The translations under genes and the position numbers were made by a program. From Lachnospiraceae bacterium (lineage in GTDB: Bacteria; Bacillota; Clostridia; Lachnospirales; Lachnospiraceae), in NCBI GenBank assembly GCA_009774235.1, contig VSNJ01000012.1, forward strand, positions 1 through 47,612: a DNA stretch of 47,612 nucleotides, read 5' to 3'. The notes beneath the pieces are model-generated. The model made no database searches. It was not told where the DNA came from and saw only the letters and a list, made by a program, of their open reading frames with translations. Each line of letters opens with the position of its first letter. Positions within the stretch are counted from its first letter, which is position 1. Positions 1-7,706 of the stretch are shown here, piece by piece.

Positions 1-146
1 GATATACATATACTTTACTTTTTATTTTAAGTAGAAAATTGTTGTAATCCTAAAAAATGCTAGTTAATATGAATTGCGAATTAATTCTTGACAGAATTTG
101 GAATTGTTATGCCAAATTTTTTATCTGTTAAAAAGTAAATTTTATA

Positions 147-647
147 TTATGGAATGTTAAGGGTATTACATATTAAATCTATTGTTTTCCGTATTTCCAG
201 CCCTTTACAATTAATAACTATATCAGCATATTTCTCATACAAGGGTATTCTTTCGTTATAAAGTGACTTTAACGTCTGGTTTTTTTTCATAGATACACCA
301 CGTTGTTCCAGATTGCCAAGCCTGTTACTGATTTCATTAAAAGGAAGTTCAAGATATATAATTTTACCTATAGATTTTAAATGCTGCATAGCTTCTTTTC
401 CGTAAACTACACTTCCACCAGTTGCAATAACAGATTTGTCTGTTTTAATAGAGCTGTTTATATTATTTTCAATCTTGTTAAATCCTTCAGTTCCATATTT
501 TTCAATAATATCCTGTAACAACATTCCATATTTTTCTTGTATAAGAAGGTCAGAATCAATAAATTTGTAACCAGTCTTTTTAGCAAGGACAATTCCAGTT
601 GTACTTTTACCTGCACCAGGCATGCCAATAAGAATAATATTTTGCAT
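147..647 (-). CDS. aroK: Shikimate kinase family protein (P-loop kinase)
   Basis: This is a 166-residue P-loop kinase of usual shikimate kinase length. The family phosphorylates shikimate at O3 with ATP in the cytoplasmic aromatic amino acid pathway. Visible features are the Walker A loop GMPGAGKST (residues 8-16), the DSD motif (31-33), the TGG substrate-loop motif and the C-terminal ERIPLYEKYAD lid/adenine segment. The start at 647 is chosen because a strong AGGAGG lies just upstream; a longer reading frame from 695 has no such site. One oddity: the family motif FRxxE reads FNKIE here (N57), so the usual shikimate-binding arginine is missing. The protein may therefore be a divergent AroK or may act on a related substrate. 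No other aro genes lie nearby; it is monocistronic and divergent from cheV. Confidence 0.8.
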   Translation of the reverse strand: MQNIILIGMPGAGKSTTGIVLAKKTGYKFIDSDLLIQEKYGMLLQDIIEKYGTEGFNKIENNINSSIKTDKSVIATGGSVVYGKEAMQHLKSIGKIIYLELPFNEISNRLGNLEQRGVSMKKNQTLKSLYNERIPLYEKYADIVINCKGLEIRKTIDLICNTLNIP

Positions 648-848
648 AAAAACCTCCTGTTTAATATATAATCCAAAGGATATACACCAACACATATATT
701 TATTGTTTGTATATAAATTTATGGTGGCTTTACAACCTTCTAGTATTTTGTATAATATCTATTATAACAATACTTTTTTGTTACTGCAAGTTTCTGTAAT
801 GCCTGGACTATATTTGTAATTTGCCAGTAATTCTCTTGCAAATAGGAG

Positions 849-877
849 TTTACTATAGTAAAATAGTATTATATAGT
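849..877 (+). promoter_or_regulatory. Possible cheV promoter overlapping a 14-bp palindrome
   Basis: TTTACT (849-854), a 17-bp spacer and TATAGT (872-877) form a plausible vegetative promoter. The first hexamer lies inside the perfect palindrome TTTACTATAGTAAA (849-862), which could be an operator. The rest of the 285-bp divergent gap between the kinase and cheV (648-932) is AT-rich and shows nothing else. Confidence 0.35.
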
Positions 878-932
878 TGTTAGTAGTTAAATAAAAGTTA
901 TTTATTAACTTGTATGAAGGACGGAGGATAGC

Positions 933-1850
933 ATGGAGACAAATATTTTATTAGAGAGTGGTACTAATGAGCTTGAAATTCTGGAGTTTATGATAGACAA
1001 AAATTATTATGGTATAAATGTAGCAAAGGTTAAGGAGATTATGACATACAGGGCACTTACCCCTATACCTAACGGACATCCTAACCTTGAGGGTGCATTT
1101 AGTACAAGAGGTGAAACTGTTTCAGTAGTTAACCTTGCAAGGTGTCTTGGCATGCCAGAGAAAGAAGATACAAATAATGATATGTTTCTTATTACTAATT
1201 TTAATGGGTGCAATTCAGGGTTTCATATACATGGAGTAGTTGGAATACATAGAGTGAACTGGTCTCAGATTATTAAGCCAGACAGTATGGTCAGCAATGG
1301 AAGCAATAGTATTGCAACAGGTATTATTAACCTGGATGGGAAACTTGTTATACTTATTGATTTTGAGAAAATTGTAGCAGATATCTCACCTGAAATAGGA
1401 ATTAATATTTCTGATATTGACAGGCTTAGGAACAGGAAAGTAAATAATGTCCCTATTCTATATGCAGAAGATTCACAGCTGCTTAGTAATCTTATATATG
1501 ATGGACTTACTAAAGCAGGATATACAAAGCTTATACCATGCAATAATGGTCTTGAATTATGGAACATACTCCAGAAGTATAAACAACAAGGGACTGTTAA
1601 ACAGAATGTATCATGTGTCGTTACAGATATAGAGATGCCTCAGATGGATGGGCACAGGCTTTTAAAGCTTATTAAAAGTGACCCTGAACTGCAGAATATT
1701 CCTGTTATTATATTTTCTTCACTTATTAATGAAGATATGCGTAAGAAAGGTGACAGTCTTGGGGCTGATGCACAGCTTTCTAAAAATGAGATGGGTGAAT
1801 TTATACAGAAATTAGATGAAATTATTACAGAAAAAACTATTGATGAATAA
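933..1850 (+). CDS. cheV: CheV-type chemotaxis coupling protein (CheW domain + receiver)
   Basis: This 305-residue protein has an N-terminal CheW-like domain (about 15-160) and a C-terminal response-regulator receiver domain (about 172-300). CheV proteins couple chemoreceptors to CheA at the cytoplasmic signalling array, and phosphorylation of the receiver tunes adaptation. The receiver shows the acidic pair in ILYAEDS (179-180), the phospho-acceptor Asp232 in VVTDIEMPQMDG, the FSS switch serine region and the conserved lysine in LSKNE. The length and order match CheV. An ideal ribosome site (ACGGAGG, 921-927) precedes the ATG. It stands alone, with its own likely promoter and a strong terminator downstream. 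It implies a motile or chemotactic host, although no other che or fli genes fall in the window. Confidence 0.9.
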   Translation: METNILLESGTNELEILEFMIDKNYYGINVAKVKEIMTYRALTPIPNGHPNLEGAFSTRGETVSVVNLARCLGMPEKEDTNNDMFLITNFNGCNSGFHIHGVVGIHRVNWSQIIKPDSMVSNGSNSIATGIINLDGKLVILIDFEKIVADISPEIGINISDIDRLRNRKVNNVPILYAEDSQLLSNLIYDGLTKAGYTKLIPCNNGLELWNILQKYKQQGTVKQNVSCVVTDIEMPQMDGHRLLKLIKSDPELQNIPVIIFSSLINEDMRKKGDSLGADAQLSKNEMGEFIQKLDEIITEKTIDE

Positions 1851-1871
1851 TTTATATATAAATTATTGCAG

Positions 1872-1918
1872 AAATAGCAGTATATTCCAGTAAAAAGCAC
1901 TGGGGTATACTGCTATTT
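1872..1918. terminator. Bidirectional intrinsic terminator between cheV and subtilisin genes
   Basis: A 20-bp stem (1872-1891 with 1899-1918) has only two G-U wobbles and a 7-nt A-rich loop. It sits between two convergent genes. T-rich sequence follows on the plus strand, and A/T-rich sequence flanks the other side, so it can stop transcription from both directions. Confidence 0.8.
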
Positions 1919-1972
1919 AATTTGTTTTAATTATGAAAACCATTGCCAGAAGCCAATGCAACTTTTTTAGTT

Positions 1973-2911
1973 TTAATAAAGCAGCCTGTTACACTGTACA
2001 AGTCCCCAGCCTTGCCGTGAGTGTGGGTATCCAAGGTCATATGCAGTATTACGTAAATGAAGTTTAACATCTTTATTAGTCATACCTGGATATTTCTGTA
2101 GAAGCAAGGCAATACATCCACTTACTACAGGTGTTGACATTGAAGTCCCACTGCGTGCAGTATATAAAGACTTGACCTGGTTCTCCCTGTTAAAATATTT
2201 GCCAAATGGTGGAAATACAGGTTTATTCGCAGGCATACAGCTTGTAACATTAGAACCAGGCGCAACGATATCAGGTTTTTTAATACAAGAACTTGTTGGA
2301 CCACGCCCTGAATAGTCTTTGCCATTACCAGACTGCATTACATCGGATGCACCAACTGTTATAATTTTGCGGCTGTTGCCAGGTGCACCTATTGAGTATG
2401 GTTCAGGTCCATGGTTGCCAGCAGCTGTAAGCACTACAAGCCCTGCTGTCCATAATTTATTTACGCCTTGTACAAGAGGTGAAGTTTCATCAAAATGTTT
2501 GTTCCGTGTGCTTCCTACAGAAATATTTACAATACGTATATTATATTTTTTATAATTCTGCAGAATCCAGTTGATACCTATAAGTACATTAGTAGTATTT
2601 CCTTCTCCCTTATTATTTAGTATCTTTATCATATATATACGGCTTCCAGGTGCAATCCCGCGGTACATGCCATTACTTGCGGAACCATTTCCAGCTATAA
2701 TGCCAGCTATATGTGTACCATGGCCGTTATCATCATAATAATTTGAACGTCCGTTTACGGTGTCAAAGAATCCTGCAAGACATCCATCTGCTTCTGTAAG
2801 GTCAGGATGGCTGCCTATGCCAGTATCCATTACCGCAATTCCTACGCCATGTCCGGTAAGACCCTGGCGTATGGCATAATTTAAGTTTATAACAGATGCC
2901 ACATGGTTCAT
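1973..2911 (-). CDS. Subtilisin-like serine protease (S8 family), no signal peptide
   Basis: This 312-residue peptidase S8 has a complete catalytic set: Asp29 (AVMDTGIGSHPDL), His64 (DNGHGTHIAG), oxyanion Asn166 (TAAGNHG) and Ser257 (SGTSMSTP). There is no signal peptide, no I9 propeptide and no membrane segment; the catalytic core starts almost at once. This is the layout of clostridial intracellular or spore-associated subtilisin homologues rather than secreted degradative subtilisins. It probably acts in the cytoplasm or is exported by an unrecognised route. It is convergent with cheV and divergent from the glycosyltransferase, with 125 bp to the latter. An AGGAGG-like site (reverse complement of the CTCCAT segment near 2920) supports the start. 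The substrate is unknown. Confidence 0.9.
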   Translation of the reverse strand: MNHVASVINLNYAIRQGLTGHGVGIAVMDTGIGSHPDLTEADGCLAGFFDTVNGRSNYYDDNGHGTHIAGIIAGNGSASNGMYRGIAPGSRIYMIKILNNKGEGNTTNVLIGINWILQNYKKYNIRIVNISVGSTRNKHFDETSPLVQGVNKLWTAGLVVLTAAGNHGPEPYSIGAPGNSRKIITVGASDVMQSGNGKDYSGRGPTSSCIKKPDIVAPGSNVTSCMPANKPVFPPFGKYFNRENQVKSLYTARSGTSMSTPVVSGCIALLLQKYPGMTNKDVKLHLRNTAYDLGYPHSRQGWGLVQCNRLLY

Positions 2912-3036
2912 AGTAGTCCTCCATATTGTAGTAACACCTTATATAATAATTTATGTTGAAAAACTATAGTGGTGTTTTCTTTAATAAAAAAGTATGTTAG
3001 AATTAGTTTTATATAAAAAACTGACAGGAGAGAAGT

Positions 3037-3984
3037 ATGGTAACAATATTAATGGCAGTATATAATGGTGGCAGTTATTTAAAAGAACAGCTGGAATCAA
3101 TACGCAGGCAGACATATACAAAATGGAAGCTTATTGTACGTGATGACGGGAGCAGTGATAATCCAGAAGAAGTTCTTTCAGAATTTGCTGCCAGTACAGA
3201 TAATGAAGTAACAGTTTTTATAAATAACCCACCAGAAGGCAGTGCCAAAAAGAATTTTGCAAGGCTTATAAAAGATGCATCCAGCAGCCAGTATATAATG
3301 TTCTGTGACCAGGATGATATATGGAAAGATGACAAGATTGAAATAAGTATAAAGGCAATGAAAAAACTTGAGGCTAAGTATGGCAGTAATATGCCGCTTC
3401 TGGTACATGGTGACCTGGAGGTTGCAGACCAGGATATGAATATTATTTCAGGCTCAATGTTTGCCCTTTCGCATATAAACCGCCACCCTTCACTTGCAGA
3501 ACTGGTTATACAAAATAATGTTACAGGCTGTACAATGCTTATAAACCAGCCATTATGCAAGGGAGTTACAAGTATTGCAGGGATGGAAGACGTAATAATG
3601 CATGATTATATTATTGCATTATATGCCAGGGTATTTGGAAAAACAGCGTTTATAAATAAACCTTTGTTAAGTTACAGGCAGCATGGCAGCAACAGTGTAG
3701 GTGCAAAAGACAATAACAGCCCTAAGTATCTTTTAAAAAGGCTTAAGGATGGCAGGGAAGCATATAAAGAAGCAATGCTTCTTTCGTATAAACAAACTGC
3801 ATTATTTGCAAAGATATACCGTAAAACCTTGTATAACAGGAATATGTACAATGAATATAAATTTTTATCACAGTATGGCGCTTTGCATAAAAAAGGGTAT
3901 CTTTACCGCATCCAGTTTTATTTTAGAAACGGGGTCTGGAAAAAGGGTTTTTTCAGAAAAATAATGCAATGTATATGGGGGTAA
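3037..3984 (+). CDS. Family 2 glycosyltransferase
   Basis: This 315-residue GT-A fold enzyme resembles rhamnosyltransferase-like GT2 proteins. It transfers a sugar from a nucleotide-sugar donor to a cell-surface glycan precursor on the cytoplasmic side. The N-terminus VTILMAVYNGG is the typical GT2 opening. Asp36-Asp37 in VRDDGSSD and the metal-binding DQDDIW (Asp91, Asp93, Asp94) follow; the YRQHGSNSVG motif near residue 215 is typical of the RfbF/WbbL-type subgroup. There are no membrane segments. GGAGAG precedes the ATG. The next gene starts 4 bp after the stop, so this gene heads a probable three-gene surface-polymer operon. Donor and acceptor cannot be read from the sequence. Confidence 0.85.
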   Translation: MVTILMAVYNGGSYLKEQLESIRRQTYTKWKLIVRDDGSSDNPEEVLSEFAASTDNEVTVFINNPPEGSAKKNFARLIKDASSSQYIMFCDQDDIWKDDKIEISIKAMKKLEAKYGSNMPLLVHGDLEVADQDMNIISGSMFALSHINRHPSLAELVIQNNVTGCTMLINQPLCKGVTSIAGMEDVIMHDYIIALYARVFGKTAFINKPLLSYRQHGSNSVGAKDNNSPKYLLKRLKDGREAYKEAMLLSYKQTALFAKIYRKTLYNRNMYNEYKFLSQYGALHKKGYLYRIQFYFRNGVWKKGFFRKIMQCIWG

Positions 3985-3988
3985 TATA

Positions 3989-5164
3989 TTGGCAGTTAAA
4001 ATTTTTAAAGGATTAAGGCTGGTATTAAAGTATTTAATAATGTTTATTACAATGCTTATGCCAAGAAGTTATAAAATATGTGTATTTGGTGCATGGCTAG
4101 GCGGACGTTTTGCAGATAATTCCAAACAGCTTTTTTTAGAAGCACAGAAATACAAAGACATGCGTGCAGTATGGATTACAAAGAGCGATGAAGTAGTAAA
4201 GGAAATAGAAAGCCTTGGTTATGAAGTATATAAGTGGGGGACTTTCAAAGCCATATGGATACAGCTCCGTGCAAAATATGCGGTAGTGTCCAATGGTATA
4301 AGTGATTTGCAGCATACATTTCTTGGCAGGGCGGTTATTATTGATTTGTGGCATGGTATACCATTGAAAAAAATATGCTATGATAATAAATATGAAAAAG
4401 ACTGGGACAGCCCTAAGCAGAAATTCAGGGATGCCCTTATAAATATACCACTTGGCAATATGTATTATGTTGCAACAAGCAAGTTATTTGTAAAAATATA
4501 TAAGAGTGCATTCAGGACAGACAACAAGCATATATTATGCCTTGGACAGCCAAGAAGTGATATTTTCTTCCAGAAAGAGAAACCTGTGCCATATTTTCCA
4601 GGGAAAAATATTATACTTTACTGTCCTACACATAGAAAGGAGGGCGCACAGAGGATTAATATTAACAAAATATTTGACTTGGGGAGACTTGAGGAATTTC
4701 TTGAAAAATATGGGTATTATTTTATAATTAAAAAGCATTTTTATCATAGGAACGAAAAGGAAGACCTTAAAGAATATCCCCATATTATTGATATAACAGG
4801 CAGAAATATAGATATACAGTGCCTTATTATGGAAACAAAGGCAATGGTTACAGATTATTCAAGTATATATATAGATTACCTGCTTCTTGACCTGCCGCTG
4901 CTCTTCTATTGTTATGATTATGGCCAGTACCTTGCAGAGGACAGGGAAATGTATTTTAAATATGAAGATGTAACACCAGGGGTTAAGGCAAGGGATTTTG
5001 ACGGGTTGCTTAAAGAACTGGTTCTTTTTGCAAAAGATGGCAGAAATTATGCCCAGAAAGACCGTGAAAGGATTAAAAACCTGTTTTACTGCAAGAAAGC
5101 ACAAGGCCCTGTTGGGGATGAACTTATCAAAATAATGTTAAACAAGGGATTTAAAAATGTTTGA
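3989..5164 (+). CDS. CDP-glycerol glycerophosphotransferase family protein (teichoic-acid type)
   Basis: This 391-residue member of the TagB/TagF/TarF superfamily transfers glycerol-phosphate (or a related alditol phosphate) from a CDP donor onto a teichoic-acid-like or surface glycan chain at the inner membrane face. Recognisable motifs are DLWHGIPLKK, YCPTHRKEG, the KKHF histidine motif and the C-terminal TDYSSIYIDYLLLDLP donor-binding segment. An amphipathic, hydrophobic N-terminus (about residues 9-25) may attach it to the membrane. The TTG start at 3989 is chosen because a G-rich site (GGGGGT, 3977-3982) is correctly spaced before it. It follows the glycosyltransferase by 4 bp and overlaps the next gene by 8 bp, which indicates translational coupling. 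TagF-like polymerase and TagB-like primase roles cannot be separated here. Confidence 0.87.
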   Translation: MAVKIFKGLRLVLKYLIMFITMLMPRSYKICVFGAWLGGRFADNSKQLFLEAQKYKDMRAVWITKSDEVVKEIESLGYEVYKWGTFKAIWIQLRAKYAVVSNGISDLQHTFLGRAVIIDLWHGIPLKKICYDNKYEKDWDSPKQKFRDALINIPLGNMYYVATSKLFVKIYKSAFRTDNKHILCLGQPRSDIFFQKEKPVPYFPGKNIILYCPTHRKEGAQRININKIFDLGRLEEFLEKYGYYFIIKKHFYHRNEKEDLKEYPHIIDITGRNIDIQCLIMETKAMVTDYSSIYIDYLLLDLPLLFYCYDYGQYLAEDREMYFKYEDVTPGVKARDFDGLLKELVLFAKDGRNYAQKDRERIKNLFYCKKAQGPVGDELIKIMLNKGFKNV

Positions 5165-6221
5165 AACACAGATTATAATGCCAGACAGCCAGGAAGCTGT
5201 AGAAAATATATGTAGAAAACTGTGGATGGATAATTTTAGTGATACACCAGGTTATATAAATTATTATTTTAACAACAGGTGGCATAAAAGCATAACCTTT
5301 TTATCAGACAATGTATCAATGTTACACCTGAACCCATACCATATAAAAATAAACAGAAAAGAAACAACACTTTATTATATAGTTGGGGTATGTACATTTA
5401 AAGAATACAGGAAACGTGGTTATATGGATACAATGCTAAAGAAAGCATTGGTATTTATGTATAATAAGAAATTACCATTTACTTATCTTATGCCAGCATC
5501 TGAAAAAATATATAAGCCATATGGGTTCACTGGTATATATCCAGTTAGTACATGTGATATGGATATACCAGATATTAAAAGGGAAATACATGGCAGTACA
5601 AATATTATATACAGCATGCTGGAAACTAGCCAGAAAGAAGCATTATATTATTATACAGAAAACAAATTATCCCAAAACTTTTCATGCTATGCAGACCATA
5701 ACGTTGCTTATTTTGAAGAATTAGATAAGGAAATGGCTGCATGTAATGGTAATATAGTAACATTTTGGGAAAAAGACAGTTTACAATGTCTTGGATATAT
5801 TGTATATATGTGTGAAGATTTTCCAGAAATAGCAGAAAGTGTATTTGAAGAAAAAATACAAATGGATATTTTACAGTATTTCCATAAGAAAAATTATTAT
5901 AAAATAAAATTGTATGAAACATATTTCTGGAATATTCCAGATTGTCCAGAACCAAAGAATTACCTTATGGCAAGGATAACAGACTTAAAAACATTTATAC
6001 AGGGTTTGTATTCTGAAAGAAGGTGTGAAATGTGGCTGGTAATTGAAGATAAATATATAAGTGGCAATAATGGGAAATGGCATATTATTATAGACAAAAA
6101 ATCTTCATCTTGCCAGTGGTGCAGTGGGGAAGAAAACAATAAATGGGAGAGATGTACAATAGAAGAATTTGGCAGGAAATATTTACCATGTTACAGGTAT
6201 TACCTTAATGAACTTGTGTAA
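5157..6221 (+). CDS. GNAT-family N-acetyltransferase (Eis-like layout)
   Basis: This 354-residue protein has a GNAT core near residues 65-130: the segment VGVCTFKEYRKRGYMDTML contains the acetyl-CoA pyrophosphate-binding R/K-x-x-G-x turn (YRKRGYM), and YKPYGFTGIYP is the usual beta-strand after it. The remaining ~220 residues form a second half resembling the Eis-like/acetyltransferase_9 arrangement. It probably acetylates an amine on a small molecule or surface precursor; the substrate is unknown. It overlaps the glycerophosphotransferase by 8 bp, so it is translated as the third member of that operon. Codon use is similar to its neighbours. An imperfect long hairpin follows the stop codon. 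Confidence 0.75.
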   Translation: MFETQIIMPDSQEAVENICRKLWMDNFSDTPGYINYYFNNRWHKSITFLSDNVSMLHLNPYHIKINRKETTLYYIVGVCTFKEYRKRGYMDTMLKKALVFMYNKKLPFTYLMPASEKIYKPYGFTGIYPVSTCDMDIPDIKREIHGSTNIIYSMLETSQKEALYYYTENKLSQNFSCYADHNVAYFEELDKEMAACNGNIVTFWEKDSLQCLGYIVYMCEDFPEIAESVFEEKIQMDILQYFHKKNYYKIKLYETYFWNIPDCPEPKNYLMARITDLKTFIQGLYSERRCEMWLVIEDKYISGNNGKWHIIIDKKSSSCQWCSGEENNKWERCTIEEFGRKYLPCYRYYLNELV

Positions 6222-6246
6222 TAATATGCACGCTTCTGCAAGAGTG

Positions 6247-6319
6247 TTCAGGCGTGCCAACGTCTGTTTTGTAAATTATTATATGAAAATTTATGAAACG
6301 GACATGAGGCGTGCCTGAA
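6247..6319. repeat. Long imperfect inverted repeat (hairpin) after the GNAT gene
   Basis: The arm TTCAGGCGTGCC (6247-6258) pairs with 6308-6319. An inner arm, GTCTGTTT (6262-6269), pairs with AAACGGAC (6296-6303), and an AT-rich apical stem lies between them. Most imperfections are G-U wobbles. No T-run follows, so it is not a standard intrinsic terminator. It ends just upstream of a promoter -35 box. Confidence 0.6.
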
Positions 6320-6324
6320 AATAT

Positions 6325-6354
6325 TTGACAGATAAAATACTATTGTTTTATTAT
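6325..6354 (+). promoter_or_regulatory. Promoter for the 57-residue protein and C39-like gene
   Basis: A perfect TTGACA (6325-6330) is followed after 18 bp by TATTAT (6349-6354), about 30 bp upstream of the 6385 start codon. Confidence 0.6.
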
Positions 6355-6384
6355 ATATAGTAATATAAATTACTGGAGGAAATT

Positions 6385-6558
6385 ATGGGCAGGGCAGATG
6401 AATGGAAGAAAGAGCTTAAGAAGCTTGAAGAAGGAAAGAGTAAATATGAGTGGGATGAGATAGAGGAACTGGTAACAGATGAGTTTGATGATGGCAAGTT
6501 GTCATCAGATGAATTTGATTGTCTTATGGGGATACTTATGGAAATTGATTGTGGATAA
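6385..6558 (+). CDS. Small acidic protein of unknown function (57 aa)
   Basis: An ATG preceded by a strong TGGAGGA site (6374-6380) opens a 57-codon frame ending in TAA at 6556. The product begins MGRADEWKKELKKLEE and is rich in Glu and Asp, with no signal peptide or membrane segment; the first ~30 residues look helical. It has its own promoter (TTGACA at 6325), and the next gene begins 27 bp after its stop, so the two are probably co-transcribed. I do not recognise the family. The good ribosome site, promoter and lack of frame breaks support a real gene. It might be a cytoplasmic partner of the membrane protein that follows, but that is only an inference. Confidence 0.7.
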   Translation: MGRADEWKKELKKLEEGKSKYEWDEIEELVTDEFDDGKLSSDEFDCLMGILMEIDCG

Positions 6559-6585
6559 CCACAATATTATTCGGAGGATTTAGAT

Positions 6586-7530
6586 TTGGAAAACTTGACA
6601 CAAGAAGAAATAGAGTACAGGAGATATCTTAGGAAGAGAATAAGGAGACGGAAAAAAAGAAGACAGGTAATGATTGCAAGGGCACTTGTTGCACTTATTG
6701 GAATATTATTTGTTATATGTGTATTTCTGCTTGTACGCCTGGGAGTAAACCGCTTTCTGGCAGGTAATAACAAAGAAACCCCTAAACCATCGGAGACACC
6801 TACGAAGGAGCCACAGATTATTGTGCCTGAAGGATATGAGGAGATTTATTCTAAACTTTTGCTTTTAAAAGAGGATTATCCTGAGACAAACGATATTCTT
6901 ATTAATTTATCACAGTATCCTGAAAAAATATTAAATCTTTTTATAAATAACCAGGAAACTTTACAATTTGTATTAAATTATCCTAAACATAAGAATGACA
7001 GTGCTTCTTCTGGGGAAATACTGGATGAGGAAGTTATTGCTGGTATTCCGGCTTTAAAACAGTGGGACGGCAGATGGGGATATGTCAAGTATGGTAATGA
7101 TATTATTGCAATAAGCGGATGTGGGCCAACATGTATGTCAATGGTTTATGCAGGGCTTTTTAAGAATACGTCTATGTCCCCTTCTGATATGGCAGAATAC
7201 TGTATTGATAAAAATTATTATAGCCAGGATACAGGTACATCATGGGTAATGATGCTTGATGGTGCAAAAGACCTTGGGCTTGATGCCAAAAAGATTTCTT
7301 TAAATTCAATAAAAACAGAACTGGAAAGAGGAAAACCAGTTATATGCAGCATGGCACCAGGTGATTTTACAGACCAGGGGCATTTTATTGTACTGGCTGG
7401 TATTGATAATAAGGGGAAAATTATAGTGAATGACCCCAATAGTGCTGCACGCTCAGAGAAACACTGGAATTTGAAGAAACTCCAAGGCCAGATGAAAGCG
7501 GCGTGGTCTTATGCAGTGCCTGGCAATTAA
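6586..7530 (+). CDS. Membrane-anchored C39-like (papain-fold) cysteine peptidase
   Basis: This 314-residue protein has a short, very basic cytoplasmic N-terminus (about 11-27, Arg/Lys-rich), one transmembrane helix (about 29-52), a Pro/Thr linker (about 63-82), a helical stalk and a C-terminal C39-like domain (about 152-312). The domain keeps the catalytic Cys179 (SGCGPTC), His266 (GHFIVLAG) and the NDP motif (282-284) expected for the third residue. It should therefore sit on the outer membrane face as a single-pass cysteine peptidase or amidase of the Peptidase_C39_2 group. The TTG at 6586 is chosen because of the TCGGAGG site 8 bp upstream. It is probably co-transcribed with the small acidic gene before it. 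The substrate is unknown; no bacteriocin leader or ABC partner is adjacent, so it is not a classic bacteriocin processing enzyme. Confidence 0.82.
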   Translation: MENLTQEEIEYRRYLRKRIRRRKKRRQVMIARALVALIGILFVICVFLLVRLGVNRFLAGNNKETPKPSETPTKEPQIIVPEGYEEIYSKLLLLKEDYPETNDILINLSQYPEKILNLFINNQETLQFVLNYPKHKNDSASSGEILDEEVIAGIPALKQWDGRWGYVKYGNDIIAISGCGPTCMSMVYAGLFKNTSMSPSDMAEYCIDKNYYSQDTGTSWVMMLDGAKDLGLDAKKISLNSIKTELERGKPVICSMAPGDFTDQGHFIVLAGIDNKGKIIVNDPNSAARSEKHWNLKKLQGQMKAAWSYAVPGN

Positions 7531-7568
7531 ATATTTCACAAGTTACGGGGTATTATAAATTCTTTTGC

Positions 7569-7644
7569 TTGACTTTAAAACTGAATAATTTTATCATATA
7601 ATATAAATTTAAAGGCTGGAAATTTTATTCCTGCGCTGCAGGAA
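7569..7644 (+). promoter_or_regulatory. Probable rel promoter and leader hairpin
   Basis: TTGACT (7569-7574), a 17-bp spacer and TATCAT (7592-7597) form a likely promoter, overlapping TATAAT (7597-7602). The leader then carries a perfect 7-bp hairpin with a 3-nt loop (7628-7644), about 60 bp before the chosen start codon. Confidence 0.45.
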
Positions 7645-7706
7645 ATGGACTTGTATGGGATAGTATTTATCTGGCACAAATGATTACACATTATGGAGGG
7701 CGGTAT

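Noticed and set aside
88..93. TTGACA box near the left end as a plus-strand promoter
   Set aside because: No matching -10 lies at 16-18 bp and no plus-strand gene follows.
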